From Planctomycetota bacterium (lineage in GTDB: Bacteria > Patescibacteriota > Patescibacteriia > Patescibacteriales > UBA12465), in assembly GCA_025453315.1 (NCBI GenBank), contig JALOQQ010000040.1, positions 1 to 8,010 on the forward strand: DNA of 8,010 nt. Direction: 5' to 3'. The position numbers were made by a program, and so were the translations under genes. Shown here piece by piece: positions 1 through 4,949 of the stretch. How positions within the stretch are numbered: position 1 is the first letter of the stretch; each line of letters opens with the position of its first letter. The notes under the pieces are model-generated. The model was not told where the DNA came from, did no database searches, and worked only from the letters and a program-made list of their open reading frames with translations.

Positions 1-32
1 ACTCTTTGCTCTTTGTGTTTTATCATAATATA

Positions 33-410
33 TTATTCTTCGGAAGCAGAATCACCTATTTCTTCAGATAAATCCTCAGCTAATTGCTGATCATATTTTC
101 TTTCCTTTTCTTTCTTTTCTAGCTCTTCTTGTTCCATTTTTTGAGAAATTTTTAACTTTAATTTTAAAGACAAATCTCTAAAATCTTTCTCATTTTCTTT
201 CTGTAAATATTTTAATAAGCGACGACGTTCACTTACCTTTCTTAATAAACCGCGACGAGAAGAATGGTCATGCTTATGTTTTTTTAAATGCTCTGAAAGA
301 AATTTTATTTCCTCAGTTAAAATAGCAATTTGTACTTGAGGAGAACCAGTGTCGCTTTCATGAACACGAAACTTTTTAATGATTTTTTCTTTTGTTTTTT
401 TATCTAACAT
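33..410 (-). CDS. rpsO: 30S ribosomal protein S15 with C-terminal charged extension
   Basis: Primary 16S rRNA-binding protein of the small-subunit platform, acting in 30S assembly and the B4 intersubunit bridge. The first ~87 residues are a full S15: the HESDTGSPQVQIAILT segment (residues 17-32), the rRNA-contacting HDHSSRRGLL block (47-56) and the RRRLLKYL helix (62-69). S15 is normally about 89 residues. This one runs to 125 with a Glu/Lys-rich, probably helical then disordered tail (88-125) ending in acidic and Ser residues. I chose ATG at 408-410 because it gives the family's normal N-terminus. A TTG at 420-422 would add four residues (MAKT) but has no better ribosome-binding signal. No Shine-Dalgarno precedes either start. 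The gene lies 92 bp downstream of rpsT on the same strand and may be cotranscribed with it. In many bacteria pnp follows rpsO, but the window ends 32 bp after the stop. Confidence 0.97.
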   Translation of the reverse strand: MLDKKTKEKIIKKFRVHESDTGSPQVQIAILTEEIKFLSEHLKKHKHDHSSRRGLLRKVSERRRLLKYLQKENEKDFRDLSLKLKLKISQKMEQEELEKKEKERKYDQQLAEDLSEEIGDSASEE

Positions 411-422
411 AGTTTTAGCCAA

Positions 423-502
423 TCCGAGATAGGGAGAAAAATGTTAAGACACAACCCCTAACCAAGATGGGTTAATTATTGGCAAAATTTGCCTTAAATA
501 AA
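423..502 (-). promoter_or_regulatory. rpsT-rpsO intergenic leader with alternative hairpins
   Basis: This spacer could be the rpsO leader. On the RNA (minus) strand it can form a short hairpin GGCAA/TTGCC (481-485 with 489-493). Further on, the segment at 469-474 can pair with either of two partners: 453-457 (AACCC/GGGTT, 11-nt loop) or 459-463 (TAACC/GGTTA, 6-nt loop). These two pairings exclude each other. S15 is known to autoregulate through structured leaders in several bacterial groups, so a regulatory role is conceivable, but the stems are short and no known S15-binding motif is recognised. It could equally be weak readthrough or terminator structure after rpsT. Confidence 0.25.
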
Positions 503-772
503 TTATTTTTTAGCTAACAATTGGTTTAATTGCTTCTGTAATCTAGATTTCTTACGATTAGCATTATTTTTTTTAATAGCGCCTTGTTGAGCAGCTTTAT
601 CAATAGTTTTAATAGTGCTAACAATTTTTTCCTTTATTGAAAGGTCTTTATTGGCAATAGCTTTGCGATTACCCTTAATAACACTCTTTAAAGTATCAAT
701 GGTTTTCTTGTTTTTTATTTTTCTCTTAGCACTTTTTCTTAGCTCTTTTTTAGCTGATTTTAAATTTGGCAT
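503..772 (-). CDS. rpsT: 30S ribosomal protein S20
   Basis: Primary 16S rRNA-binding protein that contacts the 5' domain and the base of helix 44, and helps 30S assembly. The 89-residue product has the normal S20 length and is very lysine-rich. It shows the family's N-terminal PNLKSAKKELRKSAKR signature (residues 2-17), a central helix pair, and the typical C-terminal part with AAQQGAIKKNNANRKKSRL (61-79). ATG at 770-772 gives the expected 'MPNLKSAKK' start. No Shine-Dalgarno lies upstream; the bases before the ATG are AAGCGAATTGCT in the coding sense. A candidate promoter (831-859) and leader hairpin (787-805) precede it, and rpsO follows on the same strand. Adjacency of two primary-binding S proteins suggests joint transcription, although a separate rpsO promoter cannot be excluded. 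Confidence 0.97.
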   Translation of the reverse strand: MPNLKSAKKELRKSAKRKIKNKKTIDTLKSVIKGNRKAIANKDLSIKEKIVSTIKTIDKAAQQGAIKKNNANRKKSRLQKQLNQLLAKK

Positions 773-786
773 AGCAATTCGCTTAA

Positions 787-805
787 AGGCATACCCAAAA
801 TGCCT
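787..805 (-). promoter_or_regulatory. Hairpin in the rpsT 5' leader
   Basis: A perfect 6-bp stem AGGCAT/ATGCCT with a 7-nt loop (TTTGGGT in the RNA sense) lies 14 nt upstream of the rpsT ATG, inside the leader predicted from the promoter at 831-859. It is not followed by a U-run, so it is not a terminator. S20 regulates its own translation in E. coli; this hairpin could play such a role here, but that is only inferred from its position. Confidence 0.35.
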
Positions 806-830
806 GAATAAAAATTAATAAGGTAATACG

Positions 831-859
831 ATGATAACACAATAATAAACAAAAATCAA
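831..859 (-). promoter_or_regulatory. Candidate sigma70-type promoter for rpsT(-rpsO)
   Basis: Read on the minus strand: -35 TTGATT (854-859), spacer of exactly 17 bp, -10 TATCAT (831-836; five of six consensus bases). Transcription would start near 824, giving a leader of about 50 nt that contains the hairpin at 787-805. It lies back to back with the plus-strand promoter at 866-894. Confidence 0.6.
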
Positions 860-865
860 TACTGT

Positions 866-894
866 TTGAAAGGATGTTAAAAATATGTTATGAT
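866..894 (+). promoter_or_regulatory. Candidate sigma70-type promoter for the surface-protein gene
   Basis: -35 TTGAAA (866-871), spacer of exactly 17 bp, -10 TATGAT (889-894; five of six consensus bases). The predicted start of transcription near 901 lies only about 6 nt before ATG 907, so the mRNA would be nearly leaderless. It also lies downstream of the alternative ATG at 874, which argues that 874 is not the real start. Confidence 0.6.
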
Positions 895-906
895 AGAGTA
901 AAGTTT

Positions 907-2799
907 ATGAGGAGGAAAAAACCTTCATTATTAATAATATTTACAGCCATTTTAATCTTTTTTAATGGCTTTTTTGCGTTGGTTGCCAATGGGGCAACAA
1001 CGGCCGTTTCTAATACCACCAAAACAACTCCTGCCGTCAAAACAACTGCCACCGCCAAAACGACTGATTTTAAAATTGAATTTGAGAATTTACCTAGTTT
1101 TTTAAGTGGCGTCGTAACTATTAAAACTAAGGTTAATTTTAGACCCTATGCTTTTGAATTTTATACCACTGACTTAAGTGGCAAAAAAACCACTTATTCA
1201 GCAATTCATGAAAACAATAGTAATGAATATGCTTTTTCCTGGAATACCTTAATTAATGCTAATGGTATTTATAAAGTCGGAGCGATCGCTAAAGTTTTAA
1301 AAGAAGAAGTAAAAACGGAAATTGAAGTTAAAATATCTAATGTTAATTATCAATTAGAGCTTGATCAACAGAAAAAAGTTGAACAAGAAAAAAAAGAAGA
1401 ATTGCCAATTATTACTACGACCGAAAATACCAATGATATATTGGAACTAACTAAACAAGCCAGCATAATTCAAGAGCAGGCTCTCGCCGCTGATAAAGAG
1501 ATTATAGCCACCGTCAAAGAAGTTAATGAAGATTGCCTCAAAGCCAATTTCAATACAGCTGAACGTTGTCGTGGTTACATGAATAGTCAATTAAGTGAAA
1601 ATTTTTCTTTAGACTGCTTAAAAGGCGGGGTTAATGCGATTAGTGATTGCGAGACCTATATTAAGGAATTAATTCTTCCTAAGGAGTGCCGTCAAATAGA
1701 TATTAAAACAAAAACGGGCTGTCGAGAAATTATGAAGTTGCGTTATGGCAAACCCTTTACTTGCGAAGAGCAAAGTGAAAGATTTTGTAATAAATTAATA
1801 GACCATGTGATTCTTGGAGACTTTATTAATAATGAAAATCTAAAAAAACTCTATAAGATAGCTTATGACTTAAATGGTAATTTTGTTACTATTAAAAAAA
1901 ATGAGGAAAATGACACCTATGCCAATGTCGTTGTGACCCAAGAAAATGGTAAGACTAAAAATTTAAGTAGTGATTCAAATATTTTATTAAGCGTTCTGCC
2001 AATTAAGGATAAAAATAATACCTATTTAGCACTACTCTCTGAAGAAAAAAAAATAACCGATTCCACTTCTTTAGTTGGAATAGAAAAAGATGTCGTACCA
2101 CTTATTTTCCTTAGCGATTATGATAATGATGGTCTGCCGGATGACTTGGAACTTCGTCTAAAAACTAATCCAAACAAACTCGATAGTAATGGTAATAATA
2201 AATCCGATCTTTATGAATTGAAACAAGGTGAGCACCCCAGTAGTGGTGGCAAGGTTGATATTAATAAAGATTTATCACCAATAGATCAGGCTACTATAAA
2301 ACATTTAGCTTTAGAACAGCCTCGTTTTTCTGGAAATTTAAAGAACGGAGAAATTGATATTAATAAGATTGTTAATGAAGGAGATTTTATAAAAATCACC
2401 GGCAAAGCTAAGGCTAATGAGGTAGTTTCTTTAATAACCTACAGCATTCTACCTATTTTAAATACTGTACAAGCCGATAAAGATGGAATTTTTTCTTATA
2501 CTTTCAATAAAAAACTTTTAGATGGTAAGCATCAAATATACGCTGTTATTTATGATGCTAAAGGAAAAATAACAATAAAATCAGAACCTTACACCCTTTT
2601 CATTGAAAATAATAAAATTGAAGATGAAAAAACCTTTCTTAATAACGGTACGGCTCAAGAAGTTATTAAAAAAGAAGAAACCAGTAATAAAAAAGAGCGT
2701 CCCGACAATACTGCTCTATTAATTTCTTTATATCTAGCTGGAGCTTTTCTATTGGTAGTGCTTTATGTCTACGGGAAAAAAGAAAAACTAGACGAATAA
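907..2799 (+). CDS. Exported, C-terminally anchored surface protein with Ig-like domains, cysteine-pair repeat and TSP3-like calcium motif
   Basis: No named family is recognised. The 630-residue product (from ATG 907) begins RRKK followed by a hydrophobic stretch (about 8-27) and ...VANGA, a plausible signal peptide. An Ala/Thr linker (30-53) leads to a beta-rich Ig-like domain (about 54-144) with the typical 'FSWNT..NANGIYKVGA' pattern. A Gln/Lys/Glu helix (151-165) precedes eight cysteines at 210-294, arranged as three CX10C pairs and one CX7C pair. DYDNDGLPDDLE (404-415) is a TSP3/EF-loop-like calcium site; the partner DSNGNNKSDLYE (426-437) is degenerate. A second Ig-like domain (about 484-566) and a Lys/Glu linker precede a membrane helix (602-622) with a Lys-rich cytoplasmic end. 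The topology suggests a cell-surface protein anchored at its C-terminus. ATG 874 would add 11 residues but lies upstream of the predicted transcription start. The AGGAGG just after ATG 907 is coding (Arg-Arg). Role inferred: adhesion or envelope structure. Confidence 0.85.
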   Translation: MRRKKPSLLIIFTAILIFFNGFFALVANGATTAVSNTTKTTPAVKTTATAKTTDFKIEFENLPSFLSGVVTIKTKVNFRPYAFEFYTTDLSGKKTTYSAIHENNSNEYAFSWNTLINANGIYKVGAIAKVLKEEVKTEIEVKISNVNYQLELDQQKKVEQEKKEELPIITTTENTNDILELTKQASIIQEQALAADKEIIATVKEVNEDCLKANFNTAERCRGYMNSQLSENFSLDCLKGGVNAISDCETYIKELILPKECRQIDIKTKTGCREIMKLRYGKPFTCEEQSERFCNKLIDHVILGDFINNENLKKLYKIAYDLNGNFVTIKKNEENDTYANVVVTQENGKTKNLSSDSNILLSVLPIKDKNNTYLALLSEEKKITDSTSLVGIEKDVVPLIFLSDYDNDGLPDDLELRLKTNPNKLDSNGNNKSDLYELKQGEHPSSGGKVDINKDLSPIDQATIKHLALEQPRFSGNLKNGEIDINKIVNEGDFIKITGKAKANEVVSLITYSILPILNTVQADKDGIFSYTFNKKLLDGKHQIYAVIYDAKGKITIKSEPYTLFIENNKIEDEKTFLNNGTAQEVIKKEETSNKKERPDNTALLISLYLAGAFLLVVLYVYGKKEKLDE

Positions 2800-2807
2800 A
2801 ATACACC

Positions 2808-2838
2808 TTTAAAACTCCCATTTAGTGGGAGTTTTAAA
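2808..2838 (+). terminator. Intrinsic terminator after the surface-protein gene
   Basis: A perfect 13-bp inverted repeat (2808-2820 with 2826-2838) encloses a 5-nt loop, TTTAG. The core is ACTCCCA/TGGGAGT, and the distal arm continues into GTTTTAAAATTT. It starts 8 bp after the TAA stop. It separates this transcript from the next plus-strand gene. Confidence 0.85.
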
Positions 2839-2882
2839 ATTTCAAATAAAACGTTTAAGACTTAATTATACAAAATAAAATT

Positions 2883-4373
2883 GTGAATAATCTTATCAAT
2901 AGTATTAAAAAGGTTGATTGGCAATATTCTATTAATCGCCAAGAAATGATTTTATTTAACTCAATAACTAATTATTGTTATTTCTCGATTTTTAAAAAAA
3001 TTACTGGAATAAACCTTCATCCTCGAGCTTGTAGTTTTAATAATGGAGATATTTTTTATAGTGCCTCCGATTTGGAGAAAATAAAAAAACATTTTTCTTC
3101 TCCGATAATGTTAGATAATTTTTCTAAAAAATTAATAAAAGAAATAAAAAAATTTGAAAAATTATCACAAAAATTAGAAAAACTAAATTTTAATCACAAA
3201 ACAAAAAACCATTCATATTCTTCAGATGCTTTAAAAAAATATAATAGAAAAAAAATATATCGAGCTTTAAAAATGTTTTTCAATCAAGCTTTAATTGCCC
3301 ATTCTTTTCTAATTCCCATGGTTTCAGCAGATAAAGCTTTGTCGGAAATGATTATAGAAAAATTACCGACTAATAATCTTGAGCAAAAAAACAAATGGCT
3401 TAAAATATTAGTCTTCCCCAGCAAAGAAAATGAACATCTGTCAGAACAGGCCTCTTTTTATAAATTAGTCCGTAATTATAAAAAAAAGAGTTTTTCCAAA
3501 TTAGTAAAAAATCATTTAGACCGTTATGCTTGGATTGGTGCGCGCTCTTGTAATTTTGATCACTATTGGCGAGAGAATGATATTACTAAAAGAATAGAAC
3601 AAATAAAAACTGAATTTAAAAATTCTCTTCAACCCTGGAAAACCATCAAACAAGAAAGAAAAAAGATCTTAGGCCAACAAATAATTCTACTGAAAAAATT
3701 TAAAAATCAACCCGCAATAATAAAATTAGCCAAACTTGCACAATTATTTTCTTATTTAAGAACTTGGCGCACCGATGTTATTTATCATGCCTGGTTTCGT
3801 GTTCATAAATTATTTTATGAAACAATGCTTAATGCTAATTACGGGATATCTGATACTAGACTAGTTACCTTTAAAGAATTATTAGAGATTATTAAAACCG
3901 GAAAAAGAATAGTCCCTTTAAAAATTATTAGAAAAAGAGAGAAGGGCAGTCAAATGTTAAGTTTAGGAGGAAAATTAATTATTCTAACTAATACCAAACA
4001 TCTTAGATTAATAAAACGCTCAACTAACATTAATAATAAAATAATTAACGGGCAAGTTGCTTTTCCTGGTTTCTTAAGAGGGAAAGCTAAAGTTGTTATT
4101 ACAATTTCTGATTTAAAAAAAATAAATCCTGGGGATATTATGGTGGCAGTAATGACTTTCCCTAATTTTATACCGGCCATGGAAAAAGCTTCGGCTTTTA
4201 TTACTGATGAAGGCGGAATTTTATGCCATGCCGCCATTATCGCCAGAGAGATGAAAAAACCAGCTATCATTGCCACTAAAGAGGCGACTAAATTAATAAA
4301 TGATAATGACCTAATAGAGGTGGATGCTAACAAGGGAGTAATAAAAATATTAAAAAATAATATTAAAGATTAA
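2883..4373 (+). CDS. PEP-utilising-enzyme mobile (phosphohistidine) domain protein lacking the ATP-grasp domain
   Basis: The C-terminal ~110 residues (about 388-491) form the swivelling phosphohistidine domain of PEP synthase, pyruvate phosphate dikinase and rifampicin phosphotransferase. The signature TDEGGILCHAAIIAREMKKP (441-460) contains the phosphorylatable His449, preceded by a typical FPNFIPAM (426-433) and followed by the IEVDANKGVIKIL ending. Residues 1-385 are helical, Trp/Tyr/Lys-rich, and resemble the linker/substrate region of rifampicin phosphotransferase-type proteins: HLDRYAWIGA (211-220) and YLRTWRTDVIYHAWF (291-305). No ATP-grasp or PEP-binding TIM barrel is visible, so catalysis would need another protein. 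The substrate is unknown. The start is GTG 2883, with no upstream in-frame start nearby and no Shine-Dalgarno. A convincing promoter is not seen in the 44 bp after the preceding terminator; TATACA at 2867-2872 is the best -10 candidate. The gene converges on the tRNA operon. Confidence 0.85.
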   Translation: MNNLINSIKKVDWQYSINRQEMILFNSITNYCYFSIFKKITGINLHPRACSFNNGDIFYSASDLEKIKKHFSSPIMLDNFSKKLIKEIKKFEKLSQKLEKLNFNHKTKNHSYSSDALKKYNRKKIYRALKMFFNQALIAHSFLIPMVSADKALSEMIIEKLPTNNLEQKNKWLKILVFPSKENEHLSEQASFYKLVRNYKKKSFSKLVKNHLDRYAWIGARSCNFDHYWRENDITKRIEQIKTEFKNSLQPWKTIKQERKKILGQQIILLKKFKNQPAIIKLAKLAQLFSYLRTWRTDVIYHAWFRVHKLFYETMLNANYGISDTRLVTFKELLEIIKTGKRIVPLKIIRKREKGSQMLSLGGKLIILTNTKHLRLIKRSTNINNKIINGQVAFPGFLRGKAKVVITISDLKKINPGDIMVAVMTFPNFIPAMEKASAFITDEGGILCHAAIIAREMKKPAIIATKEATKLINDNDLIEVDANKGVIKILKNNIKD

Positions 4374-4420
4374 CATAAGTAGCACTAAATTAAATTTAAA
4401 TCGAGAGATAATCTAACCAT

Positions 4421-4452
4421 AAAAAAACAACTCAATAAAGAGTTGTTTTTTT
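4421..4452. terminator. Bidirectional intrinsic terminator between convergent units
   Basis: A CAACTC/GAGTTG stem (4428-4433 with 4440-4445, loop AATAAA) is flanked by A7 on the left and T7 on the right. It therefore reads as hairpin plus U-run on both strands. It can end the phosphohistidine gene on the plus strand and the tRNA operon on the minus strand, where it begins two bases after the tRNA-Pro 3' end. Confidence 0.88.
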
Positions 4453-4453
4453 G

Positions 4454-4528
4454 TCGGGGTACTGGGATTTGAACCCAGGATCTCCTGCTCCCAAAGCAGG
4501 CGCCCTAAGCCAGCTAGGCCATACCCCG
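4454..4528 (-). tRNA. tRNA-Pro (anticodon UGG)
   Basis: 75 nt, full cloverleaf: acceptor CGGGGTA/TACCCCG with the C1-G72 pair expected of bacterial tRNA-Pro, anticodon stem CCTGC/GCAGG with loop TTTGGGA (anticodon TGG), T-stem CTGGG/CCCAG with loop TTCAAAT, discriminator A73. CCA is not encoded (CAA follows A73). It is the last gene of the operon, directly before the terminator. Confidence 0.97.
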
Positions 4529-4539
4529 TTTGTAAAATA

Positions 4540-4561
4540 AACCTATGATAAAACACAGGTT
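4540..4561 (-). other. Hairpin in the tRNA-Phe/tRNA-Pro spacer
   Basis: In the RNA sense AACCTGTG pairs with CATAGGTT over 8 bp (one G-U) around a TTTTAT loop, followed by TATTTTAC. It fills the longest spacer of the operon (45 nt). It may be a processing signal or a weak attenuator. The trailing T-tract is interrupted, so I do not call it a terminator. Confidence 0.4.
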
Positions 4562-4573
4562 CATTTCGCTTAG

Positions 4574-4645
4574 TGCCGGGGGTGAGAATCGGACTCACGA
4601 CACAAGGATTTTCAGTCCTTTGCTCTACCACTGAGCTACCCCGGC
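4574..4645 (-). tRNA. tRNA-Phe (anticodon GAA), with C at position 55
   Basis: 72 nt cloverleaf: acceptor GCCGGGG/CCCCGGC, D-stem GCTC/GAGC, anticodon stem AAGGA/TCCTT with loop CTGAAAA (anticodon GAA), T-stem GTGAG/CTCAC, discriminator A73. The T-loop reads TCCGATT, not the usual TTCGATT, so the near-invariant U55 is C. All stems are intact, so the gene is probably functional. CCA is not encoded. Confidence 0.95.
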
Positions 4646-4675
4646 GATATATTTAATTTTACTTTACACAATGAG

Positions 4676-4748
4676 TTGCGGGGACTGGATTCGAACCAGT
4701 GACCTCTGGGTTATGGGCCCAGCGAGCTGCCAACTGCTCTACCCCGCT
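4676..4748 (-). tRNA. Initiator tRNA-fMet (anticodon CAU), with C33 and A1/A72 mismatch
   Basis: 73 nt cloverleaf with all bacterial initiator hallmarks: no Watson-Crick pair at 1-72 (here A1/A72), A11-U24 in the D-stem GAGC/GCTC, and three consecutive G-C pairs at the bottom of the anticodon stem (CTGGG/CCCAG). The overall sequence closely follows E. coli tRNA-fMet. The anticodon loop is CCCATAA: C32, C33, CAT, A37, A38. Position 33, almost always U, is therefore C. T-loop TTCGAAT is normal. CCA is not encoded (CTC follows A73). Confidence 0.96.
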
Positions 4749-4769
4749 ATAAATTTTATCAGGCAATAC

Positions 4770-4846
4770 TGGTGGGCAATGGAGGATTCGAACCTCCGAC
4801 CTCAACATTATCAGTGTTGCGCTCTAACCAACTGAGCTAATTGCCC
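4770..4846 (-). tRNA. tRNA-Ile (anticodon GAU)
   Basis: 77 nt including an encoded 3' CCA (4770-4772). Acceptor GGGCAAT/ATTGCCC, D-stem GCTC/GAGC, anticodon stem CAACA/TGTTG with loop CTGATAA (anticodon GAT), T-stem GGAGG/CCTCC with loop TTCGAAT, discriminator A73. First gene of the four-tRNA operon and the only one with a templated CCA. Confidence 0.97.
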
Positions 4847-4893
4847 GTTATATTTTTCTAACAATAAAAAATGAGTTGCCTTAACTCTATTTT

Positions 4894-4922
4894 AATATAA
4901 CAAAAGCTTGTCAAAAAGGCAA
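4894..4922 (-). promoter_or_regulatory. Candidate promoter of the tRNA operon
   Basis: On the minus strand TTGCCT (4917-4922), 17-bp spacer, TATATT (4894-4899). It would give a start near 4887, about 40 nt before tRNA-Ile. An overlapping alternative uses a perfect TTGACA (4909-4914) with TAAAAT (4889-4894), but its spacer is only 14 bp. Either way the promoter sits in the short gap after holA. Confidence 0.45.
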
Positions 4923-4925
4923 GAT

Positions 4926-4949
4926 CTTGTTTACCAACTTGTTTACCAA
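4926..4949. repeat. 12-bp tandem duplication across the holA stop codon
   Basis: Two exact copies of CTTGTTTACCAA (4926-4937 and 4938-4949). On the minus strand the unit includes the final Trp codon and TAA of holA. Because 12 is a multiple of three, the second copy supplies another in-frame TGG-TAA, so holA has a duplicated in-frame stop four codons later. Confidence 0.9.

Noticed and set aside
1..32. Start of a gene after rpsO such as pnp
   Set aside because: Only 32 bp remain and they contain no start codon context or coding sequence that can be recognised.
411..422. TTG start giving four extra residues on S15
   Set aside because: The ATG at 408-410 matches the family N-terminus and the TTG has no ribosome-binding site.
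615..818. Plus-strand open frame opposite rpsT
   Set aside because: It is the antisense of the lysine-rich rpsT gene; its hydrophobic residues come from reading Lys codons (AAA/AAG) backwards. It has no homology signal and covers the rpsT promoter/leader side.
874..906. Earlier ATG start for the surface protein
   Set aside because: It lies within a near-consensus promoter, upstream of the predicted transcription start, and adds a charged stretch before the signal peptide. Kept only as an alternative.
2839..2882. Promoter for the phosphohistidine gene
   Set aside because: TATACA at 2867-2872 could be a -10, but no acceptable -35 lies 16-18 bp upstream, so I did not list it as a feature.
3950..4333. 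Minus-strand open frame opposite the phosphohistidine domain
   Set aside because: Antisense shadow of a clearly conserved domain; no motif or start signal of its own.
4413..4631. Minus-strand open frame through the tRNA genes
   Set aside because: It runs through the terminator, tRNA-Pro and part of tRNA-Phe, which are unambiguous; the peptide is a typical tRNA-derived false call.
4889..4914. TTGACA with TAAAAT as tRNA-operon promoter
   Set aside because: The -35 is perfect but a 14-bp spacer is too short for normal sigma70 use; the overlapping 17-bp combination is preferred.
4920..4929. CAAGATCTTG palindrome downstream of holA
   Set aside because: A 10-bp palindrome without loop or U-run is neither a terminator nor a recognisable operator; it may be chance in AT-rich DNA.
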